A stretch of DNA of 64,000 nucleotides from Alligator mississippiensis (lineage: Eukaryota; Chordata; Crocodylia; Alligatoridae): positions 219,821,978 through 219,885,977 of the forward strand of contig NC_081828.1 of the NCBI RefSeq assembly GCF_030867095.1. The letters are read 5' to 3'. This document shows positions 28,485 through 44,189 of this stretch, in pieces. The stretch's first letter is position 1. Every line of letters starts with the position of its first letter. The notes below the pieces were generated by a model. It saw nothing but the letters and a program-made list of their open reading frames with translations. It had not been told where the DNA came from and ran no database searches. The translations under genes and the position numbers were made by a program.

Positions 28485-28711
28485 ATTGTATCCTGGTCGT
28501 GTGCTTGTGAAGCGTGCAAGCTTTTCATCAGTTTGGAATCAAATAGGATGGGTGTGGATTGAATGAGATCCCTTGAGGGAGTTGATCACAGAGTACCATT
28601 TTTCAGTAGTTATTTTAACAATGGAGCCTAATAAATAGCTGCAAATGGCTCATGGAGATGGTGAAGATCAGAGACCATTGGATCGAATAGGCGTGCGGTT
28701 CAGGAAACTAC

Positions 28712-28930
28712 AGGGGTGTAGGTTGTAGCCGTGTTGGTCTAAGGACATAGGCAGACAAGGTTCTTTGGGTGAATCTGATATCTTTTATTAGACCAACTCA
28801 AATAGTTGGCAAACAATTTTTAAGCAAGCTTTTGGGTTCAAAAACCCTTCGTCAGGCAAAGGAAGTTTCAGCAGTCGGTGCGTGCTCTTCTGAATACACG
28901 CTGGTTTAGCACAATATGCATTTAAAGACT
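28712..28930 (+). repeat. Penelope-like terminal fragment
   Basis: GTAGCCGTGTTGGTCTAAGG, GATATCTTTTATTAGACCAA and TTTGGGTTCAAAAACCCTTC match the terminal sequence of the Penelope-like element at 44.2 kb. It interrupts the right arm of the long inverted repeat and is absent from the left arm, so it arrived after the arms separated. Confidence 0.7.
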
Positions 28931-29549
28931 GACCACCTATTTGGCAAGTGTGAGGTGACGCTCAAAGGCCACTGGGGACAGTAAGGGTGAGTTAGGTTCA
29001 TTTTGGGTTAAATGAAGTTAGTAGACTGACTTGTGCATGAAACTTTAGACAGATATTGGATGTTTGCTTTGGGGGGGCGTGTTCACCAGGATATATTTCC
29101 AGCCATGTTGTCAGTGCACCTTGGCTTATTCCTGTGTCTGACAGGCTTCCCTTTGACATGGATAGTTTAGTTCTTTTGTTTTGTTTGGGGACACTTAGCT
29201 CAGGTGAGATGTAGGTGTAGGTCACAGGTTTCTCTTTCTGGCGTGCTCTGTGTCTTGTTACATTTATGCAACGAGTGTGTTAGGCCTCTGCCAATACTTT
29301 TACCCACCACTTCTCAGGTGTGGTAGCAGGTTGAGGACTATTATTATGACTGTTATTATCTTATAGCATGGGTCTGGTATCGGGTACCACAAGTACTCCA
29401 CTCTCTTATGCCCGATGGGTTGCAAGCCATAAGTGGAGTTTGATTTTCTTGTGGCAGTCTTGTTACCTCGACCCAGTCTTGCCCCAGCCACTGTCTTGTA
29501 TTTTTGTGCAAGACACACTGTCCAAGCTTTCAGTTTTCATACGCAGCAG

Positions 29550-30925
29550 GTGTCAGGCAGACCCGGGGAGCCTGCAGGCTCCTGCACCCTTGTCCCCACT
29601 GCCTCTCGCACCCTGTCCCTGCTGGCTCCTGCCTAGGAAGTCTCTGCTGCACTGGGCAGGGTGGCGCTGCCTGGCCCTGCAATTGGGCTTGCCGTTGCCC
29701 CCACATCCCAGCACCAGCACCTTGCTGGGCTCCCCACCCAGCTGAGGCTGAGGCTGAGGCTGGGGCTGTTCACGGCATTAGACCCTGCACCAAGGAAGCG
29801 CAGGCCAGGGTGCTGTCGCCGCGATCGTCCCAGGACATGCAAGAAGCTGCTTGTGTCTGAAGACCCCTTGCAGCAGAGCAGCTGTGCAGCTGTGGGGCCC
29901 CGATGCCCTTCCTCGGGGCAGGGAGAGCAGCAGATCCAGCTTCAGCCATGCACCAAGAACAAGGGGCCCTGGTCAGGCAGTGACCAGACCCTTAAGGAAA
30001 TGGAAGAGGAGGGTAAAACTGGGGCAAGGAGACGGGCTGCAGGGCTAGAAACAGACCCCAGGTCCATTCCCCTGGGGCGCTCTGAGCTGCACCAAAGCCG
30101 GGCCTTACCGGCAACCCAGCTCAACATCACACATTCAGTTCCTGTGAATTATTCAAATGAACAATTGCTGTTAATTTGACTTAATTGCCATTTAAGCCTC
30201 GTGTGTACAGGGCAGGGTCTGCTTTGGTGCAAGTCATAGACCAACCGGGCACCAAGCTGGTTGCCTATTTTCAGCCTGGAATAGCTAGGAGAGAGAGAGA
30301 GACTTAATTCGGTAAAAGAGCCCCCAGTCCGGAGGGAAGAGGGTCGCTATCACACGGAGGTGCTGGTGGGGTGGGACCCAGACGGGGCCCAGCCAAGTCA
30401 GTGCAGCGGGTGTGGGGATTTGGGGGAACCAGGACCCCGGGGAGACCACACGCAGCACCCGGGAAGGGAACGGGTGTGCAGGAAAAGCCTTGCCCACATC
30501 CTGGCTCAGCTCGGGGGTCACAGGGGGCATGTGGTGCTCGTTAACCAGCAATTAGCCACATGGGCCTAGAGTCACCAGAGCCTCCAAAACCCCCAGCCCC
30601 ATGCAGAAACCTCAGCCTTCAGGAGGGAACAGCCCCTAGCTAGGGCTGCGGAGCAGCAGGCTTTCAGTCTGCCCCTCTGGAGGCCCAGGGGACAGTGCCC
30701 GGCAGAGGCCGGGGCTACAGGCACACAAGAGCATCAGCAGCCAGGGTACCGTGCAGGAGGGCTGGATGGACAGCCAGGCTGGAGGGAGACCAGAGCCCCC
30801 CACACACAACCAGGGCCAGGGTGGCAGAAGCCAGCGCCTGGTGCCACAGCATCCCCAGCATGTGGCCACGGGCTCCAGCTGGGATGTTCCTGGGCTCCCC
30901 ACTCCTCTCTGCTCCTAGTCTCTTT
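29550..30925. other. No assigned feature
   Basis: Between the inverted-repeat arm and the 30.9-kb CR1. Short degenerate GAGGCT repeats near 29745-29765; otherwise nothing recognised. Confidence 0.4.
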
Positions 30926-30929
30926 TTAC

Positions 30930-32130
30930 AACCAGATTACAAAACACCTGGACGCAGGAGGAGGGGTGGATGTCGTATACTTAGACTTCAGGAAGGCCTT
31001 CGATACGGTATCCCACCCCATACTGGTGAACAAGTTAAGAGGCTGTGACTTGGATGACTGCACAGTCCGGTGGGTGGCGAATTGGCTGGAGGGTCGCACC
31101 CAGAGAGTCGTGGTGGATGGGTCGGTCTCGACCTGGAAGGGTGTGGGCAGTGGGGTCCCGCAGGGCTCGGTCCTGGGACCGATACTCTTCAATGTCTTCA
31201 TCAGCGACTTGGACGAGGGAGTGAAGTGTACTCTGTCCAAGTTTGCAGATGACACAAAGCTATGGGGAGAAGTGGACACGCCGGAGGGCAGGGAACAGCT
31301 TCAGGCAGACCTGGACAGGTTGGACAAGTGGGCAGAAAACAACAGGATGCAGTTCAACAAGGAGAAATGCAAAGTGCTGCACCTAGGGAGGAAAAATGTC
31401 CAGCACACCTACAGCCTAGGGAATGACCTGCTTGGTGGCACGGAAGTGGAAAGGGATTTTGGAGTCCTAGTGGACTCCAAGATGAACATGAGCCGGCAGT
31501 GTGACGAAGCCATCAGAAAAGCCAATGGCACTTTATCGTGCATCAGCAGATGCATGACGAATAGGTCCAGGGAGGTGATACTTCCCCTCTATCGGGCGCT
31601 GGTCAGACCGCAGTTGGAGTACTGCGTGCAATTCTGGGCGCCGCACTTCAAGAGGGATGCGGATAACCTGGAGAGGGTCCAGAGAAGGGCCACTCGTATG
31701 GTCAAGGGCCTGCAGACCAAGCCCTACGAAGAGAGACTAGGGCACCTGGACCTTTTCAGCCTCCCAAGAGAAGGTTGAGAGGCGACCTTGTGGCTGCCTA
31801 TAAGTTCATCACGGGGGCACAGAAGGGAATTGGTGAGGTTTTATTCACCAAGGCGCCCCCGGGGGTTACAAGAAACAATGGCCACGAGCTAGCAGAGAGC
31901 AGATTTAGACTGGACATTAGGAAGAACTTCTTCACAGTTCGAGTGGCCAAGGTCTGGAACGGGCTCCCAAGGGAGGTGGTGCTCTCCCCTACCCTGGGGG
32001 TCTTCAAGAGGAGGTTAGATGAGTATCTAGCTGGGGTCATCTAGACCCAGCACTCTTTCCTGCCTTTGCAGGGGTCGGACTCGATGATCTATCGAGGTCC
32101 CTTCCGACCCTAACATCTATGAATCTATGA
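30930..32130 (+). mobile_element. CR1 LINE, 3' half of ORF2
   Basis: The largest open CR1 block: [33 protein letters not shown] and SKFADDTKLWGE (catalytic FADD intact) within 30966-31778. A single frameshift near 31770 separates it from the C-terminal end (RLDIRKNFFTVRVAKVWNGLP), which closes at 32042. The 3' terminus has ATCTATGAATCTATGA repeats. It is 5' truncated, relatively young by its long open frame, and closely related to the minus-strand copy at 53.6 kb. Confidence 0.9.
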
Positions 32131-32284
32131 GCCCAGAGACACACAGGTGCAGACGCCCCGGGACCATGCCTCCAGCTCAGCTGCTGCGGCACAGACCCCC
32201 AGGTAGGCACGCCTCGTCCCAGACACAAACCCGAGCCAAGCCAAGCCCCGGTGCGTGCAGACATGCAAGTGCAGACAGTTCTGC

Positions 32285-32290
32285 TTTATT
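32285..32290 (-). terminator. Polyadenylation signal candidate (AATAAA)
   Basis: Exact AATAAA on the minus strand about 690 bp past the stop of the KRAB-CENPB-like gene (32982), placed just beyond the end of the CR1 at 30.9-32.1 kb. Confidence 0.55.
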
Positions 32291-32981
32291 CTGTGTGGTT
32301 ACACCCCAATGTGTGTGCACACAAGTCAGTGCAAGAGGCAGATCACGTGGGGACCGCCCTTCACCGCCAAGCCGGGATGCCAAAGCTCTCGGGGTGCAGG
32401 GAACGCCGCCGCGGCTGGTGCTCCCAACAACCCGTGGTTGTCAGCCCTGCTCGGGGAGGTGACAGAGTGCAGGCCAGGGGCTCGATGCTCCCAAGGCACA
32501 GACCAGCCCGGGGGTCAGCAGGGCACAGGCACCTCCATCCCATCCCAGGTGCGGGATGGGCAGTGGCTGCAGACGGGGCACTGTGCCGCCTGCCCAGGTG
32601 CTTGCCAGCTAGGTGCCCCTGACAGATGGGGGCACCCTGGCTCACTCCTGCTGAGCCCAGCCAGGGCAGTCCAAGGGGACACCACTGCCCACGGCTTTGA
32701 GCCTCCAGCCCTGCCCAGTACCCCAGCCTTGGAGCTGGGCAAGCACCGTGGAAGCCCCCCTGGCCCCGGATCCTGCAAAGAGCAGAGCTAGCCTATGACT
32801 GGGGTCACAGCCAGGCAGGAGCCCGCATGAGGAAGCGCAGGGATGGGAGAGACCCATCTTTACTGTGGGACACCAGCTGCACCCCTGCTTCCTTCACGGC
32901 AGCCCAAAGCAGGGCAGGGTGCGACAGCATGCCCATGCAGGGGCAGGCAGGGTGCCCCATCCCTCTGACCCACAGCTGAGC

Positions 32982-36157
<3,176 letters not shown>

Positions 36158-36734
36158 CGCCGTGCCCGGCCGTGCGGGCTCCGCCACGGGAACAATGGGC
36201 TGCGCGGGGCGGGGCGGGGCGGGGCCGTGCGGGGCGGGGCGGGGCGGGCGGCTCCGAGCCTGCCCCGGGGGTCCCGGGCCCCCAGCCTCCACCCTGCCAG
36301 CCCGGCCGGGGGTCCCCTCCTGCGCTGCCCGGGGCTCGCGGGACGCTGCTCGCAGGATCGGGAAGGTGGGCGGCGGACCCCGGCTGCTTCCCGGGCAGAA
36401 GAAGAGCGGAGCACACCCTGGCACGGAGGGTTGCACCGAAATCCTCGCAGCTCCGGAGCGGAGAGGAGCTGCCTCAGTCTCCCCTCCACATCTGCCCTCT
36501 GCCACCGGCACAGCTGGGCGCGGCCACAAGGACCTGGCACCATCGGGCAACGAAATGGCAGGTGTAATTCAGTGCGGGCAAGTGTCGAGTGATGCCCCCG
36601 GGCACAAATAAGTGGAGCTGCCCCGCACAGGAAAGATCTGGGAGTCCCCGGGGAGTCGCTGGAAGCACCCGCCCGGAGCTCAGCAGCCGCCTGAAAGGCA
36701 AGCGACACGGGAATCAAAGCACACGAGGGCTGGG

Positions 36735-37260
36735 AGGGCCCCGCGGAGCCAGGTCTCGTCCAAGCCCTGCTCCAAGCAGGACCAGCCTCAACGACATCAT
36801 CCCAGACAAGGCTCTGAAGAGCCTGGTGTTAAACACCTCCAAGGATGCAGATCCCACCGCCTCTCTGGGGAGCCTGCTCCAGTGCTTCACCACCCTCCTC
36901 ACGAGAGAGTTTTTCCAAATATCCAACCTCTACTTGCCTTGCTGCAGCTTGAGCCCATTGCTCCTTGTCCTGCCACCTGCCCCACTGAGAACAGCCCAGC
37001 TCCATCCTCTTTGCAACCCCCTTGCAGGGCGGTGAAGGCTGCTATTCAATCCCCCTCAGTCTTCCCTTCTCAAGACTAAACCAGCCCAGTTCCCTCAGCC
37101 TCTCCTCACCAGTCCTGTCCCCCAGCCCCACAACCATTTCTGTGCCCTCTGCTAGACTTTCTCCAATTTGCCCACATCCTTTCTGTAGTGGGGGGCAGAG
37201 GGCTCCAGATGTGGCCGCCCCAGTGCTAAGTAGAGAGGAAGAATCACTTCCCTAGACCTG
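36735..37260 (-). mobile_element. CR1 3' end fragment
   Basis: Minus-strand CR1 similar to 26105-26660 (FQISNLYLP-like plus-strand shadow, WSRLPREAVGSASLE on the minus strand). Degenerate. Confidence 0.7.
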
Positions 37261-37485
37261 CATCCAGTGCAGCCCAGGATGCTGCTAGCCTTCTTGGCAA
37301 CAAGGGCACACTGCTGGCTAAACAGGAAAGGAACTGTGAACAAGATTGAAAGCCTGCCAGTGCCCCTTTATCAACTCATGGTGCATCCACACCTTGAATC
37401 CTGTGCCCACGTCTGGTCCCCACAGCCCCAAAATGATAGAGAAGTAGAGAAGGTGAAGGAACATCACCCATCAGGACGGCTCCCG
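37260..37485 (+). mobile_element. CR1 fragment
   Basis: The plus-strand translation contains [20 protein letters not shown] and EVEKVKE, matching the CR1 region that reads ILPLYRALVRPQLEYC and LERVQRR in intact copies. Opposite in orientation to the preceding fragment. Confidence 0.6.
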
Positions 37486-37529
37486 CTCCAGCAGGCCAGC
37501 GAGGAGAATAACATCTGGAGGTTTGGGTA

Positions 37530-38570
37530 GGAACTAAGGGGATGGAGGAGGTTTCTGGGGACCTGGTGTGGGGTCCACAGGCCTGAGAAGGGGCTGAGCA
37601 CCTGGGACCTGTTGAGAGGCCGGATGAGCCCAGAGAGAGGGGCTGCATGCACAGGGGCTGGTGAGGGGCTACGTGAGCCCCGGGAGAGGGGCTGAGTGTT
37701 TGGGAGACCTAGTGAGGGGTCTGCATGAACCCCACAAGTGAGGCAGAGTACGGGGGTCTACTGAGGGTCCAGATGAGCCCCGAGAAGGGAGGGCCATGTG
37801 AATGAAGAGCTATGGAGGGCTCCGAGCTCAGAGCGAGGGAGAGATCTACGGAGGGGTCCGAGAGGAGAGGGCTGACCCTGGGCATCTCAACGGGGCCGAA
37901 GGGTGAAATGGGCCACGGCAGAGATGGCCAGAGTCGTGAGTGCCTGGAGTCTCGACTGGCCTGAGGCCGAGCCAGGGCCTAGGAGAGGCTGAAGGTCCTT
38001 GCATGGCCACAGCCGAAAGGAAGGGGCTAAGGGGTATGCAGCCTGCGATGAGGATGGCTGGTGCCAGGCCATCCGAGGAGGAGGGATCGAGGACAGGGGT
38101 CCGAGAGTGAGCTGGAGGCAGGAGATGGAGCCAGGGGCAGGGTCCTAGCAAGTGGCTGTGGAAAGACCGCAGGACCAGACAGGTCCAAGGGCCTGGACAG
38201 TGGGGCCTGGCAAGCGCAGTGGGACCAGAGGGGTCCAAGGGCCCAGCAAGGGGCTGGGGAACAGAGCGCAGGACTGGATGGGTCCAAGGGCCTGGAGAGC
38301 TGCCAGGAAAGCGGAGAACAAAGAGGATCCAGAACGAGGGACCAAAAGAGGCTGGTAGCCCAGAGAGGGGTTGGGAGGGAGATGGAGGGCCTGGTAGCTC
38401 AGAGAGTGGTTGTGCGAGACCGAGGGGGCTGAGGGGCCGGAGGAGAGAGGGACGGGTCCGGCGGCTCAGGGAGGGGCTGCGCAGAGAGACTGAGAGGTCT
38501 GTGGGGCCGAGAGAGGCCAAGGGGTCAGAGGGCCCAGAGAGGGGCGTTATCAGTGTAACACACACGCACA
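37530..38570. repeat. Purine-rich imperfect repeat tract
   Basis: About 1 kb of G/A-rich plus strand with recurring AGAGGGGCTG, GGGTCCAAGGGCCTGG and GGGCCTGGAGAG phrases at irregular spacing. Looks like a decayed minisatellite. Its long open frames are composition-driven. Confidence 0.6.
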
Positions 38571-39114
38571 CTTGGGGTTGTGCGCACTAAAGTGTTCTGG
38601 GCTCGTGTTATCTTGTTTGTCCTGTGTATTTTGCCTCCTCTGGGACTGAAAGGGAACCAGCCCCTCTCCCCCTCATGGTGTCCAGACCCTTGTCTTAAAA
38701 TCCCCTCCAAGGAACCTGTGCAACCAGTTTGGTGACCCTTCACCCCCAGCACCAACCACCTTTAAATTAATTGGTCTGCATTAGCGGTGTTCAAATGATG
38801 CTGCTTCTGATTGGGACCCTGTAGCAATGTCAGAAAAGTTATCTAAGGTTCAGGGGCGGTCTCTTTTTTTTTCTTCTGGGGCTGCTGAAGCCTGAAAGCT
38901 GAATTGGGAGCCAAAAAACTTGCTCCCCATAGAGGGACGGGTTTCCCCCCTTCTTCACTGGAAAAGCAAACTGAAGCTACGTGACAGGAAAGACTCAGAT
39001 ACAGGGAGAGAAAGTCCATCTCAGTGCTTGAGACCCTTGCTCTGTCCCTCTTCTTCCCCGTTTTGTCTTCTGGGTTTGGAGTGGGATGATGCCACGGGGG
39101 GGTGGGATCAGTCC

Positions 39115-39440
39115 CTGAAGCAAACCAGCCAAGGTTGGAGCCCGGCAGTCTTGCTGGGGCACTCTGGGCAGGGCCGAGAGCTAGGCATGTTTTAGTTGCT
39201 GTTGCATCTTCTTTTGGGGTCGGCACAGCTGTGTCGCTGAGCCCCGTTGCACGTCTTGCCGGCAGTTTTGGCCATGCAGGCCTCAAGCGGGGCGATGCCA
39301 TGAGTGCATCCTCCCTAGTGCAGGCTGCCCAGGAGCGGGGTCCTGGCACCCACCGCCCCTGTGCTGGGGATTGCCGGGTCTCACTGGGCGGGGGTGTCGC
39401 TGGGACGGGATGTCCAGGCTGCGGCCATAATCTTGCGCCC
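39115..39440 (+). repeat. Unclassified repeat, module X
   Basis: Matches the reverse complement of about 61500-61830: GGAGCCCGGCAGTCTTGCTG, CACAGCTGTGTCGCTGAGCC, GGGATTGCCGGGTCTCA. In the 61-kb copy modules X and Y lie together, so both belong to one longer repeat. Followed at once by a CR1 3' end. Confidence 0.6.
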
Positions 39441-39444
39441 TTTT

Positions 39445-39660
39445 CATAGAATCATACAAGTTGGGTCGGAAGGGACCTTGCAGATCTTCAGGTCCGACCC
39501 CCGGCCTGGGCAGGAAAAAAACTGGGCTCAAATGACCCCAGCCAGGTAGGCATCGAGCTGCTTCTTAAAGCCCCCCAGGGTAGGAGCCAGCACCACTTCC
39601 CTTGGAAGTCGGTTCCAGATCCTAGCCGCCCTGACTGTGACGTAGTTCCTGCGGATGGGA
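39445..39660 (-). mobile_element. CR1 3' end fragment
   Basis: TCATAGAATCATACAAGTTG followed by GGGTCGGAAGGGACCTTG marks a minus-strand CR1 3' terminus; it is cut off near 39660 at a G-rich minisatellite. Close relative of 42780-44180. Confidence 0.8.
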
Positions 39661-39870
39661 TGGGGGGTGCAGGTTGGGAGTAAGGGGCTGGGCTGGGTGC
39701 AGACTGGGAGTGAGGGGCACCAGCCAGGCTGAGATGGGGGGGGGGGGGTGCAGGTCGGGAGTGAGGGGCTGGGCTGGGTGCAGACTGGGAGTGAGGAGCA
39801 CCAGTCTGGCTGGGATGGGGGGGCTGTGGGTCAGGAGTGAGGGGCACCAGCCCAACTTGGAGGGGCTGTA
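39655..39870. repeat. G-rich minisatellite, ~81-bp unit
   Basis: About 2.5 units containing GTGCAGGTTGGGAGT, GGGCTGGGCTGGGTGCAGAC and GGGAGTGAGGGGCACCAG. The first two GTGCAGG starts lie at 39667 and 39748. Confidence 0.8.
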
Positions 39871-41555
39871 AGTCGGGAGCGGGGCTGTACCCGAGTCCGT
39901 CGGCCCCTCCGTGATGTCACCTGTCCTGTTGCCCCCGGGGCTCATTGGGCGCAAGGGTGCTGGGGTCCACGCTGGCGTGGCTCTGGGGGCTGGGTGGGGT
40001 CCCTGCCAGCCAGGGGCTCTCGTCGGGGGCTGCCATACACCCTGTCCGGCCAGGCTGGGATCAGCCCCAATACCCGGATCAGGGTGACCTGGGCCTGCGG
40101 CATGTGCTGCCATCTCTGCCACCCATCAGGAGGGGGAAGACCCTTCCTACCCTTTCCCCAGGAGCTCTGTGCCCCGCCTGTGGGGAGGGGGCTGCCAGTC
40201 CTGCGCCCAGGAGACGCTGCTGTAGGAGCTGCCCCAGCCCAGGGGCATCTGTCCGCACCTCCCCGGGGTAGCAGCCTCACCTGGCCCTGGGGCCAGCCCC
40301 CAGGTAAGCTGCTGGCACAGGTCATGCAGGGCCCAGAGCCAGGGCCAAGGGCCTGGTGCACGGAGGCAGGAGGCTCCCAGCTGGGCCCTGGCACCAGCCG
40401 GAGGGAGTGGAGCGGAGCGGAGCAGAGCAGAGGTCAGGCAGGGCAGTTTCTGCCCTGGCCAGACCCCACTGGGCAGGGATCCCAGAGCCGGGGAGCCCGG
40501 CACAGCCAGGACAAGCAGCCTCCCCGCAACTCCCCTGGAGAAGGATCAAGGGCAGACTTACCTGCCCCCAGTACCTGCAGCACGACCCAGGACAGGAGCA
40601 GACCGTCCCATCCCATGCTCCCAGCCAGGCCGCCCTGCTCCGTTCCCCTGCCTGGGCAGGTAGCCAGCCCCACCTGGGGGCAATCAGGGCTCGTTAGGGG
40701 CAGCCAGGCCCTAGCCAGAGCCGCCCTGGGGCCAGTGCTCCCAGCTGGTGTCCATTGTCACCAACGGGGAAGTGGTGCAGCCCCCCCTCCGGGCAGCTGG
40801 GCCAGGCCTGGCCACGGGGCAAAGTCCATGAGCAGCAGCACGGGGGGAGCGGGGCTGGAGATCCCCTCGGCAGAGCTGTGCCAGCCCAGCACCTGGCCCC
40901 GGCCCTTTCCCTGCACAGGGAGATGCAGCTAGCTCTGGGGTGGAGCCGGGGCAGCTGAGCCTGGTCAGTGCCAGGGACAGCTCCAGCTCTGTGCACCCAC
41001 TGCGGCTGCCCTGGGCCCCGCCTGGCCCGAGCCCTGAGCCGGCTGCCCCCCGCCGATCCCCATCTGCTTCCAGCTCCCGCCCCAGAGCTGCTCCTGGCAC
41101 TGTGGCGTTTGCTCCATGTCTCCTCTGCTCCAGCCTCAGGATCTGTGCTCTGGCCTGGGCTGCCCCTGTCTCCATGCCGGTGGGTGCAGGGTCTCCCCTG
41201 CCATCCTAGGGGCTCCCTGGCCAGGCCCAGCGACCCTGGGGGGCAGCAAGGCGACAGGAGCTGGGGCAGGAAACAGGGTCCCAGCCCAGGTAGGCAGCTT
41301 GTGTCCACACGGCTCGGCCCCACTGGTGACGTGGGGCTCCGGCCCCGCTGCCTCCGACCCCTGTCCCTGAGCTGGTACCGGGATGAGACCAGACCCAGCT
41401 GGATTCGAGCAGGAGAGGGCTGGAAAGGGATGACAAGGAAAGGGCTTGGAGCTAGGCAGGGTCAGCTGGTGGGAAATGTGCTGCAGAGGGGATGTGAGAG
41501 CAGCCTGCGAATCCCTGCAGGGCTGCCAAGGGATGGGGGGACTCTCTGTCACCCG
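39870..41555. other. No assigned feature
   Basis: GC-rich DNA with many frames of 100-300 codons on both strands and no conserved motif. Several GCAGG/GGTGAG pairs could pose as splice sites, but no coherent exon chain was found. Confidence 0.35.
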
Positions 41556-41559
41556 AGCG

Positions 41560-41835
41560 GTCAAGGAGAGGCTGGTCGGTGATGATCTGGGTGCTCTGCT
41601 GTGGGGATTTCCCCGGCTGCTGGGCTCTGCTGGGTGCCCCAGCCCCTGTTTCTTCTCAGGAGGTTTAAGCCTCCCCCAGGGGTGCTGGGTGCTGCTGCAG
41701 CCCAGGCTGGGGATGGGGACCGTCTGGGCCAATGCTCCCGCTGGCACCAGCCCTGCAGAATCCTGGTTGGAGAGTCTCGCCCCTGCTGTTGCAGGCAGCA
41801 CAGATCCTGCTGGGGCTGGTGTGTACGGCGCTGGG
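41560..41835 (+). mobile_element. CR1-type tail fragment
   Basis: Shares the GATGATCTGGGTGCTCTGC and GAGGTTTAAGCCTCCCCC segment with the tails at 120-800 and 22260-22995. Truncated. Confidence 0.5.
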
Positions 41836-41869
41836 TTTGGTGCTCTGCTTCATGCTGGACATGGAGGAG

Positions 41870-42780
41870 TACTGGTGTTACACAAATTGCCAATTGCTCA
41901 AATCATGAACAACACTTTATAAAGGGAGACAAGGCAAGGTGCCGCGTTTATTGATTACATGACTTACACACAGAGGTTCGGGCACACCATTCGTACAAAC
42001 ACACACAAATCACCATACACATCATTACACACAGGCATACACACACACAAAACAACCATTTCATCCACACATGCACCAGATATAGTTACCAGCAATAGTT
42101 GCTCAATATCGGCCCAGGCTGGCCAGCCCAGGCTTACTGAGTAGATGATGATGATTTGAAGATAGCAGATTTGAAGATAACAGCTGGAGCGGGGTGAACA
42201 GATGCATCTGTGCTCCAATGAAACAGCACTAGAGAAAGAGACTCGCCCAGCTTGGCATTTTCAAAGTGTTCTTTTATAGGGATTGGCATCCTTTGTTTCA
42301 GTGCTTTGGGGTTTTCCATACCCAGCTTCTGTTTTTGCGGTTGTTCTTTTTTTGTCTTCAGCTTATCTCAGCCTCGGAGTGCTCTTGCTGCCCGTCTGGC
42401 AGAATTTCTTCTTCTGTTACCTCCTTTGTGCCCTCGAGCTTCAAAGGGACTCTTCAGCTGTTTGTAAGTTATCAACCACAAACTAACTAACATTTGACGC
42501 CTTGTTGCTTCCATAAACAGTTCAATCTTCTTCTTCCGTCTCTATGCCATTCTCTCACCATTCACCCTTTTACACACACTCCTACATAAAGGCTATGCAG
42601 AGTTCGTTTACTTATGTCAAGCAGAAGAATACAAAATGGAGATTTGAAGTTGCTTACAGGACAAGACTAACATGGTTACGTTTTACTGTTATTACACTCT
42701 ATGTTAACATCACCTACATTAGTTCAGTTCATGCTACATGTCCTCCCTTTGACCCTTTAAATGTCAGTGATGAATGGGTC
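41870..42780 (-). mobile_element. Possible LTR-like fossil
   Basis: Read on the minus strand, AATAAACGCGGCACCTTGCC near 41930-41955 resembles a polyadenylation signal followed by a retroviral R-U5 region. The remaining 800 bp is AT-richer than its surroundings and has no coding content. No matching second LTR or internal region was seen, so the assignment is tentative. Confidence 0.25.
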
Positions 42781-44185
42781 ATAGAATCACAGAATCATAG
42801 AAGTCGGGTCGGAAGGGACCTTGTAGATCTTCAGGTCCGACCCCCTGCCTGGGCAGGAGGAAAACTGGGCTCAAATGACCCCAGCCAGGTAGGCATCGAG
42901 CCTCTTCTTAAAGCCCCCCAGGGTAGGAGCCAGCACCACTTCCCTTGGAAGTCGGTTCCAGATCCTAGCCGCCCTGACTGTGAAGTAGTTCTTACGGATG
43001 TCTAATCTGAACCTACTCTCCAACAACTGGTGGCCATTATTCCTTGTTATCCCGGGGGGCGCTGGGGGAAACAAGGTCTCCCCAAACCCTTCTGGTCCCC
43101 CCTAGTGAGTTTATAGATGGTCACCAGGTCCCCTCTCAGCCTTCTCTTGTGAAGGCTGAACAGGTTCAGGTCCCGTAGCCGCCCATTGTAGGGCCTGCCC
43201 TGCTGTCCCTGGATCATGCGGGTGGCCTCCTCTGGACCCTCTCAATGTTGTCCACATCCCTCCTGAAGTGCGGCGCCCAGAACTGGACACAGTACTCCAG
43301 CTGTGGCCTGACCAGTGTCACGTAGAGGGGGAGGATCACCTCCTTGGCCCTACTCGAGATGCACCTGTGGATGCACGATAGGGTCCGGTTAGCCCTGCCG
43401 ACCGTGGCCTCGCATTGTCGGCCCATGTTCATCCTGGAGTCAGTGATGACTCCAAGATCCCTTTCTATTGCCGTGCTCTCAACAAGGGAGTTTCCCATCT
43501 TATAAGTGTGCTGCCGGTTACTACTGCCCACGTGCAGCACCCTGCACTTGTCCGTATTGAAATGCATCCTGTTTCTGTTAGCCCACCCTTGCAACCTATC
43601 CAGGTCTTTCTGCAGTCTTTCCCTCCCTACTAGTGTGCCCACCCCACCTCAAATTTTGGTATCATCAGCAAATTTGAACAGGTTGCTTTTCACCCCGTCG
43701 TCCAAATTGCTGATAAAAAAATTGAACAGCGCGGGCCCAAGGACCGACCCCTGGGGGTCTCCGCTGCCCACTTCCCCCTAGGTCGAATATGACCCGTCCA
43801 CCACCACCCTCCGAGTACGACCCTTCAGCCAATTAGCAATCCACCTGACTGTGTAGGCATCAATGCCACAGTCGCCTAATTTTTTAATGAGGATGGGGTG
43901 GGAGACAGTGTCAAAGGCCTTGCTGAAGTCCAGAAAGACTACATCCATGGCGACACCTGCATCCAATGCTTTTGTGACCTGATTGTAAAAGGCAATCAGG
44001 TTGGTCTGACATGACCTGCCCATAATGAAACCGTGCTGGTTGCCCTTGAGCATCATCCCCGATGCTGGCCCATCACAGATGTGTTCTTCTGCTGTTTCAG
44101 AGCTGATGCATTGCAGCCCAGTGGTGTGGGGCTGAACCCCACTGCATGTCAGCTGGCAGATTAGGGCCAGGGTGAAGCCCAAAGG
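42780..44185 (-). mobile_element. CR1 LINE, 3' half of ORF2
   Basis: The minus-strand translation runs from MDVVFLDFSKAFDTVSHPIL (about 43950) through the RT core to RLDIRKNYFTVRAARIWNRLP and a terminus at 42780. The region around the FADD box and the 43080-43210 interval carry frame breaks. Distinct subfamily from the 30.9-kb copy. Confidence 0.85.
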
Positions 44186-44189
44186 CAGA

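Larger units (their letters stand above)
27897..29545 (-). repeat. Right arm of long inverted repeat
   Basis: Reverse-complement partner of 4820-6322, carrying the same LTR-like block (28099-28484). It is interrupted at 28712-28930 by a Penelope-like terminal fragment absent from the left arm. The arms enclose about 21.6 kb with the HARBI fusion and both KRAB-zinc-finger genes. It may be one duplication or two copies of a repeat. Confidence 0.85.
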